64,000 bases of DNA, taken from contig GG745341.1 of assembly GCA_000151295.1 (NCBI GenBank), positions 461,971-525,970 of the forward strand, given 5' to 3'. Both the position numbers and the translations under genes were made by a program. Below are positions 57,868 through 64,000 of the stretch, in pieces. Below the pieces are notes generated by a model. The model was not told where the DNA came from. It made no database searches and saw nothing but the letters and a program-made list of their open reading frames with translations. Each line of letters opens with the position of its first letter. The first letter of the stretch is position 1. This stretch comes from Allomyces macrogynus ATCC 38327 (lineage: Eukaryota > Blastocladiomycota > Blastocladiomycetes > Blastocladiales > Blastocladiaceae).

Positions 57868-57984
57868 CTACCTGCAATCAACAAGGTTGGCCTTCTTGCC
57901 ACATGTGGGCCACTTTTTTGCACACAGGTATGATTTGAGGTCATCAACTTGATACTTCCCCACAAATGCCTCCTTGTCAGGCAT
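57868..57984 (-). pseudogene. SAP-like domain fragment of a transposon-derived ORF
   Basis: A 38-residue frame reads VGKYQVDDLKSYLCAKKWPT, then CGKKANLVDC. The pattern V..LK.YL..+..P..GKKA.LV matches the SAP helix-extended-helix DNA-binding motif. Open sequence continues a short way upstream in the same frame. Proteins with such motifs are encoded in several DNA transposons. It is too short to be a gene by itself; exons or the rest may be lost or in other frames of the minus strand at 57316-58130. Confidence 0.45.
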
Positions 57985-58475
57985 GCCATTGTCCAGGACA
58001 ACCAGCTGGGGCTGGGGATTCTTTTGATGTGTGCTACACTACACACCTGGGCCAGCATGTTGACATCCATGGGCATGTTGGTCACGTCCTCTTTGTTGTT
58101 GGCTTTGGGCATTGTTGTGTCAGGAACCATACTGGGCGTTTGTGGTGTGCTGATGTGCTAACAACAGTGTGCAGGGACACTTGCAATGCTGACCATGGGG
58201 GCGCCTGACCAATTTATAATGTAGCTGTTGCTGCAGATAAATTACTGAGGCATGTTAATTGGTGACAACCTGACTCTGCTATGGCTGCAGTGCATGGAGG
58301 GGGTGCAGATCTTGATACACAACATGCCAGCACTCATGAAATGTGATTGGCAGGGGCAAAATGGGGCTCTGATCAGCAGAAGCTGCTGATTCCCCTTGAA
58401 TGGGGCCTGGATAGAGGCAGCTTCCAGGGTATTGGAGGACCAAATGATGAAAAATCACCGCCCGAGAAAAATGAA

Positions 58476-58547
58476 TGAGGTGTGAGAGATTCGAACTCCC
58501 AGCCTTCCGATCTGGAGTCGGACGCGCTGCCGTTGCGCCAACACCCC
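58476..58547 (-). tRNA. tRNA-Trp (anticodon CCA), right arm
   Basis: Exact reverse-complement copy of the left-arm tRNA, with the same cloverleaf and the same downstream T5 terminator (at 58467-58471 on the plus-strand coordinate scale). Confidence 0.95.
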
Positions 58548-58856
58548 ATGTCTCGCACCCTACGATAATGTCTCTCACAAAAGCGCGTACATATAGATAT
58601 TGACACAGAACCAGTCGGCGGCGTGTTGCCACACACTCTCATCTAATGCGTGGTGGACGCCGTTTACTCTTGCTCAGCTGATGGCGGAACACGCACCAGA
58701 ACCTGAGCACACACAAACCAAACTCGACGCACGAGTCGATGCCTCTGTCTGATACCGACATTGGAGCCAATCATGACAGACAGGCAATATATTCTGGACC
58801 ATTGAATTTGCGCCCTCTTACACGCACGCTCTGGTCTCACCACCGAGCAGCGTGGG

Positions 58857-60382
58857 TCATGACCCTTGGGTGTCGGCCACGACCGCGCCTGTCACATCAG
58901 CCATTGACTGCGCCGCATGCCGCGCCGTTGCCCTCTCCACGGCATCCACAGTCCACTGCGCGAGCGCGTCCTGCGCGAGCGCATGGTCGTGCAGGTCGTC
59001 GTGCCCGCCGTGCGCGACCTCGACCAGTCGAACCCCGTTGGTGCCCGTCACAACACGCCCTTCCCCACCTTGCACTTTGCGCGTACTCGAGCGCCGGCCC
59101 ACGAGCGCGTGCGCGTGCGTGACTGGGATCGTCCGATCTTGTGCGCCATGAATGATGAGGACCGGCATCCGCCTTGCAATTGCTGGAAGAACCGCGCGCG
59201 TGTTCCACGGATCAGCGGCTGCTGCGGCCACCCATGCGCGCAGCTGGCGGTCGGCGACACCGGGGGGTGTGAGCGGTGCCGCAACCGCAGCGAGGATGCG
59301 GAGAACGGGGAAAAACGGGTACTGCAGCGCCGCGTCGGGCAGCGACGTGAAGGGCGCGAGCAGGACGAGTGTTGCGGCGGTATGCGTGCGCATGAGCTGT
59401 GCCGAGACGCCCGTCCCGAGCGAGTGGCCAATCACAACAGTGCGGTGCGGCAGGGCACCACGCGACGCCAAGTAGGCGAGCGCCGTTTCCGCATCGTGCG
59501 TGACGCTCTGCTGGTCGGGCGACCCCGTCGAGTCGCCAAACCCGCGGTAATCGAAAGCGAGGATATGAGATCGTGTCGTCGGCGATGCGTGAGCGAGCAC
59601 GTGCTGCAGCGTCTGGTAAAAGCGCACGCGCCGGCCCGTCGCGCGATTGCCAGCGTTGCCGTGCAGGTAGAGAATCACCGTGTCGTTGGGCGCGATCTGG
59701 GTCGACGGCGGGACAGGGTCTGCTGCGGTTGGGTCGAGCACGCTGCGTCGTGCAGGCTCCTGCGTCGGGTCGAACACCAGGTGCCACGCCCCGAGCGTCG
59801 CACCCTTGGTCGAGGCCAGGCGCACGTTGTGCACGAAACCATCTAGATTGGTGCGACGGCTTCGGTTAGGAGCATGCGCGTACAAACCTCGACAGGGCAA
59901 CTCATGAAGAACACTGTCAACGTCCGACGCAAGCCAAACTGCTCGGGCGCCGACAAGTCGCCCAGCGGCCAGCTGACCCAGTTCATGTAAATCAGACCGC
60001 GTTGCAGCGTCGGGAACATCATGAGCACCGCGACAATGCCCATGAGCACGAGCAGCGCCCGTAAGATCCATCGGAGGAGCGTGCCGACGACAGAGAGTGC
60101 GCACGACCCGCACCACTGCGGCCAGGTCATGGTGAGCTCGTCCGAGGCCATGCTCTGGTCGAGCGGGAGCGGCGAGGTCGACGACGACGGCGACATGGCC
60201 TTGGGAGCAGAAGTCGAAGCACGGCTGCTCGCCGGCAAGTTGGCGGCGATGCTGTTGCGATTCGATGCAGACTGGAGTCGGCCCCTTTTCGACTTGACAA
60301 CGACTGGAGCCAAATGTGCAGGCGCCTCATCGCGTCCTCGTTGCAGGTCCTCTGGACTAGCAGTCGAAACCGTTTTGACCAT
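58857..60382 (-). CDS. ABHD12/ABHD13-like alpha/beta hydrolase, copy 2 (right arm)
   Basis: Mirror copy of the left-arm gene: exons 60382-59929 and 59842-58857, the same 479-residue product, the same membrane anchor and catalytic Ser-Asp-His motifs. Both coding frames are intact. The two copies share about 345 bp of identical 5' flank, so the upstream promoter may differ because the arm ends there, while the 3' flank and the tRNA are shared. Complete identity implies a very recent duplication or ongoing gene conversion between arms. Confidence 0.85.
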
Positions 60383-60975
60383 CTTGGTCGAGGGGGCCGG
60401 CCAAGGAAAATCGCGGCAGGGGACCTGTCGTCGGGAGATCACGTTCGGTAATGCAACCCAGCAATCAAACAGCCGGGCAATCTTCGATTCCGAACACGGT
60501 TGTTACTGAGAGCGTGCGCAAAGAGAGGGAGGGAGAGGGAGGGAGGGAGAGAGAGAGAGGCCACGGAATCGAGGACCGGATCACTGTACTCTCGCGTTGC
60601 GGCGGCAGGGACCGGTTGACGAGAAAACAGCGCGATGGCCTCGCGGCGAGGACGGTGCAAGACACAGTGAGAGCGAGCTTGAGCAAAGCGCAGCGTTGGA
60701 TAAATGTCGAAGAATGCAGCAAGTCGGCACGGGGTTTGCAGCAATTGGAAAGTGACACGATCGCACGTTGGCTGCTGCTGCCAAAGGTGATCAGAGCAGG
60801 AACAGAGGTGATGCATGAGCGCAACATTACAACTAAAGCAACAGAACCAATCTCATGACAATTCTGAGTAACTCCGGTTGCATGACCGCATCATGTCTTC
60901 CCGATGCTTCCGATGCACCAAACGAGGGAAAACGATCACTCATGAGTATTCTATTTCCCGGAAACATGAAGCGAT

Positions 60976-62399
60976 TCAGGCCCAACTCGCCTGCGTGCCA
61001 TGGCGAAACCCTGCATCTGTGTCAAGAGCCGAAAGTGCAACCCGGTCCAGTCCTCCCACCTCCGCCCCTGCCTCGGCAAGTCGCTCATAGTCCGGCAGTA
61101 CAATTGACCGTTCCCGAATCCGCTTCCATAGGTCAGCCATCTGCCAGAGCCCGCCCGGCTGGTTGAGCTTGAGCGTCGGCTGGAACGGGTCCCCCACCGT
61201 CTTCATGCCAGACTCGGTCAGCAACAGCGCTTGCACACGCGGCGTGCACGTCACGCCCGCGTCAATCGCCTCGCGCAACCGCAACAGGTCCTCGAGCGCA
61301 AACATGAGCACAACCACGTCCGGTCCAGCAATCGCGAGGAGCGCCGCGTACGGCTCGCCGTGGCCGTCCTTGCGCTTTGCGAGCATCTCTTTCAGGATCG
61401 TGTCCGACAGCAGGTACGTGACCCCTTGGACCGTGGCAGCGACCAGGTCCCGCGGGTCGCGCTTGAGTTCGAGGACGGCGTGCGTCGTGTAGAGGCCGTG
61501 CGGTGCGTGCGACGAGGTTGCGGTCGTCTTGATGCGGAAAAGACCATCAATATAGCCGGTCCCGAGCTTGCCCAAGTGCGGGGAATGAACCCTGCAAAGA
61601 CGACCGACCAGCACCAGAAGTCGTGGTCAAATTCGAGCGCCCATTCCATGGATGAGACGAGGAAAAGGACGTACAAGGAGTTACGGACAAACGACACGTC
61701 GGGACCGAGGAAGCATTTGTTGAGCAGGTACTTGACGAGCCAGTCAAAGAACTCCTTTTCCAGCTTCACGCCTCGTGGCAGGCTCGCGCCAGGCGGGAAC
61801 TGGTTCTGCCCGTCAAGAAGCAGGGCCATGATCAGGTCCGGCAGGTTGGCGATTTGTTCGAGCGTACGGTTGATCCGGGCCTGGAACACCGTCATGCCCG
61901 CGTCTATGGCCATGAGCTCGTTCCCGTCCACGTGCCGAGCTGAATGAAAGTCGCGAGCGCCAGTCCCAATCGTGGCCGCCGACTCGCGCAAACCCTCAGT
62001 CGGGATCGAGCGCGTGTCAAAGAAGCGGGGCCACACTTCCTTGCGCCACGCTTGGTTCTTGGCCTGACGCGTCACGCGCGACTTCGGTCCAGACGGCAGC
62101 ACGGTATCAAACTGTTTGCACGCCGCAACCGTCGGGGTACCTGGCGCGTGCAAAAAAGAACGGGATGGCGCGGCAGTGACTACTCCGGTCGGTTTTAAGG
62201 CGCGCGTCGTCGTGATCAGGGACGCAGTGCTGATGGCCGACAGGAACGCGGGAGCTTGGATCGATGCGCGTTGCCGCTGCACCATGGAACGTGCGCCCGC
62301 AACGAGCACCGACGAAAGTAACGGCAAGGAGCGCGAAGCCAGCGTTGGTGTGCTGGAAGCAGCGGCGGCCCGAGCGGCGCAGGCAAGGGTGGTTTGCAT
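60976..62399 (-). CDS. Unrecognised protein with probable mitochondrial presequence
   Basis: Minus-strand exons 62399-61675 and 61591-60976 (donor GTACGT) give 446 residues, and the junction reads FVRNSLVHSPHLGKL. The N-terminus (MQTTLACAARAAAASSTPTL) is Ala/Ser/Arg-rich without acidic residues for a long stretch, as expected for mitochondrial import. From about 160 to the end it looks folded and helical, with hydrophobic stretches such as LPDLIMALLLDG and AALLAIAGPDVVVLMFALED. I see no catalytic motif or family hallmark. It is convergent with nothing nearby; its 3' end lies 246 bp outside the right inverted-repeat arm. Function unknown. Confidence 0.65.
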
Positions 62400-63469
62400 T
62401 CTGGTCTACTGGTATCGAGTCTGAGGATCGTGTCGCAGCAAAGTGGAACGGGTCGATGCGCGTGTGCAAGCTTCGTCTATTTAAGAGTCTCGATTCGGTA
62501 TCTTGGAGAGAAAGAACAGGAGCGACCCGGCAGACGGCGGCACACAACTCTTGTCGCGTCTTGCCGCCTTCTCATTGCGCGGGCCTGCGCCTGGGGCTCA
62601 AGACGCACTTTCTCCATATCAGGGAGCGCGCGCCAGAACCTATCTTGGCAAAGAAAATATCAGCGGTGGCCCCTGGCGGCTCCGAACCTGGGTCAAAGAA
62701 ATGGTCGTGACTTCCAGCGTCCGCTGGTTCTTTGACGACTGGCCAACCACTCGGTGATAGATTGGTGATTCGTGATCAAGATGGGAAAGCAATGGTCCAA
62801 CGGCTGCTCAAAATACGAAATCATTTTGCAGCAAGTTGAAGGCGACGGGCAATGGGCATGGATGGTGCCGAATGTGTGGATATTTATCTGGCTTGGCAAC
62901 AGCTTCAACCTTCAGGAGAAAACAACAAAAGTCTCAGGCCAAAATAACGAACGACATCGGCCACCGTTATTACTGTTTGCAATCCGCAACCGTGTCGCCA
63001 ATGACGGTGTAGCCAAGTCGGCAACATGTTGAATGCAACAACAGCACGAAGAGCAGGAAGCGAGACGAACCATTCAAGGAGATGTCAGTGTTTCGAAGAG
63101 AGGCCGCTGGATGTCAATTGACGTGGCGCACTCTCCCTTCGATTCACCCTCTGCGACCGTGCCATGCATCTATTCGCCCTCCTGGTTTCTAACCTCGACC
63201 CCGTTCAAGGAAAACAGAAAACGGAACAAAAATAGGAACAGCAACCATGTACGGGTGGGCAAGAGAACGTGAAGATTCAAAACGAAGGTTCAATGGCCAG
63301 CCAAACCGGTGGAAAACGAGGGCGGAAGACAAGAGCACGGGAAAACGATGAAAGGGGGTCGAACCATCAGGTCAAGAGTAAGACAAAACTATGATTCCAC
63401 ATTTGAAAAGCGAGCAGCAGCACAGGCCTGCCGCTCACCTTCCCATTCCAAAACCTCAGTGAGCGTAGA
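62400..63469. other. 1.07 kb without a recognised gene
   Basis: Upstream region of the unknown mitochondrial gene on its left and 3' flank of the next minus-strand gene on its right. Composition is fairly AT-rich from about 62750 to 63400; frames are short and carry no recognisable domain. Confidence 0.45.
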
Positions 63470-64000
63470 TTACGCCTGCGACTCTGGCGACGCTTGCTGC
63501 GGCGCGCCCATCCGGTCACGCAAAGCAGCCTGCAGCTGGGCAATCTGGTGCGGTGCGAGCCCCTGCAACTGCTGCTGAAGTGCCGCACGGTCGCCCTTGT
63601 TCGCCAGCAGCGCCTTGAGCACCGGGTCCTGGTCGTACGTGCCCGGGTGCGTCGACGTGCGGCGCGGTGGCGGTGCCGGTCCATTCGTCGGTGCGGCCGG
63701 CGGCGCCTGGCCCATGAGCATCGACCGGCGCGTCTCATTGACAAACTGCGACGGCGGGCGGTAATTGCGTGACAGGAAAATTGAGTCGCGCGCGTGCACG
63801 CGCGAGTGACCGCGCGCGGGTGCCACGAAGGGCATATCGGGCGTTGCGGGCCGTGCGGGCGCGTCGGCGGCGGCTGCGGCCGCAAGCGCCGGGTGCTGCA
63901 TCCCGCGCGGACCGGCATTGGCCATCATCGACGACCGCGACCGCGGCGGGAATTGCGGCTGGCCGTTCGGACCCAGCACGAGCTGCCGCGGCGGCGGGAA
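63470..64000 (-). CDS. C-terminal part of a Gln/Pro/Ala-rich protein, 5' truncated by the window edge
   Basis: The minus-strand frame is open from base 64000 to a stop at 63470, so about 176 C-terminal residues are visible. The sequence is low-complexity: FPPRSRSSMMANAGPRGMQH, a poly-Ala run, then ALLANKGDRAALQQQLQGLA and HQIAQLQAALRDRMG near the end. No domain recognised. The helical Gln-rich end could be a short interaction segment. Confidence 0.55.
   Translation of the reverse strand, partial: FPPPRQLVLGPNGQPQFPPRSRSSMMANAGPRGMQHPALAAAAAADAPARPATPDMPFVAPARGHSRVHARDSIFLSRNYRPPSQFVNETRRSMLMGQAPPAAPTNGPAPPPRRTSTHPGTYDQDPVLKALLANKGDRAALQQQLQGLAPHQIAQLQAALRDRMGAPQQASPESQA

Larger units (their letters stand above)
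56286..58383. mobile_element. Spacer of the inverted repeat: remnant of a PIF/Harbinger-type DNA transposon
   Basis: The 2,098-bp spacer has lower GC and a different codon style from its neighbours. It contains a broken DDE transposase on the plus strand and a SAP-like fragment plus other short frames on the minus strand. I could not identify terminal inverted repeats or target-site duplications of the element itself, so its ends are unknown and may lie inside the spacer or have been lost when the palindrome formed. Confidence 0.65.
58384..60729 (-). repeat. Right arm of the 2,346-bp inverted repeat
   Basis: Reverse complement of 53940-56285 with a constant coordinate sum of 114669, hence no indels. 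Sequence outside the arm (60730 onward) and inside (58383 downward) is unrelated to the corresponding flanks of the left arm. Confidence 0.95.

Noticed and set aside
53940..60729. The 2.35-kb arms as terminal inverted repeats of one giant transposon
   Set aside because: The arms carry an intact host-type hydrolase gene and a tRNA, no target-site duplication is seen at the outer edges, and the transposase inside is dead.

Overview
This window is nuclear DNA from a eukaryote, most likely a GC-rich, early-diverging (zoosporic) fungus. Genes are split by short introns (mostly 60-95 nt), there are no operons, and two TATA boxes are visible. A fungal-type pentafunctional AROM protein, an Ole1-type desaturase with a fused cytochrome b5, and an Rtt109-type histone acetyltransferase point to fungi. 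A WW-MyTH4-RhoGAP protein of the ARHGAP39/Vilse type and a kinase-like protein with Sel1 repeats fit a basal lineage such as Blastocladiomycota. The lineage call is inference.

Layout. 0-10.6 kb: 3' part of a class-3 lipase; ARHGAP39-like RhoGAP; a mitochondrial LETM1-domain protein on the minus strand; and the RNA polymerase II CTD phosphatase FCP1. 10.9-21 kb: a possible short Nibrin-like protein; the METTL18/Hpm1 histidine methyltransferase; DNA polymerase delta subunit POLD3/Cdc27 in head-to-head orientation; a vacuolar amino-acid transporter with a 20-nt microexon; and an RS-domain protein. 21-27.3 kb: one 1,986-residue protein with an MLKL-like N-terminal helical region, a pseudokinase domain and Sel1-like repeats. 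27.3-29 kb: a gene-poor stretch of lower GC. 29-41.4 kb: delta-9 desaturase and AROM (divergent), TIM23 and a 1,049-residue coiled-coil protein (divergent). 41.6-48.3 kb: an Rtt109-type acetyltransferase whose frame is interrupted, a 50-residue Cys-motif protein, then a tandem F-box/LRR family with one intact copy and two decayed copies. 48.7-53 kb: the cytosolic Fe-S assembly factor NAR1 and mitochondrial ribosomal protein uS10m.

53.9-60.7 kb: a large inverted repeat. Two 2,346-bp arms appear identical and are offset-free. Each carries an ABHD12-like alpha/beta hydrolase gene and a tRNA-Trp(CCA) gene. The arms flank a 2,098-bp spacer that looks like the remains of a PIF/Harbinger-type DNA transposon. 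61-64 kb: an unrecognised, probably mitochondrial protein and the 3' end of a Gln/Pro/Ala-rich protein running off the window.

Exon-intron structures were worked out by hand from reading-frame continuity, splice-site sequence and family similarity. For most genes the exon lengths sum to an intact frame. Starts without homology support are tentative. A recurring feature is a 5' splice site of the form GT-N-C-G-T.
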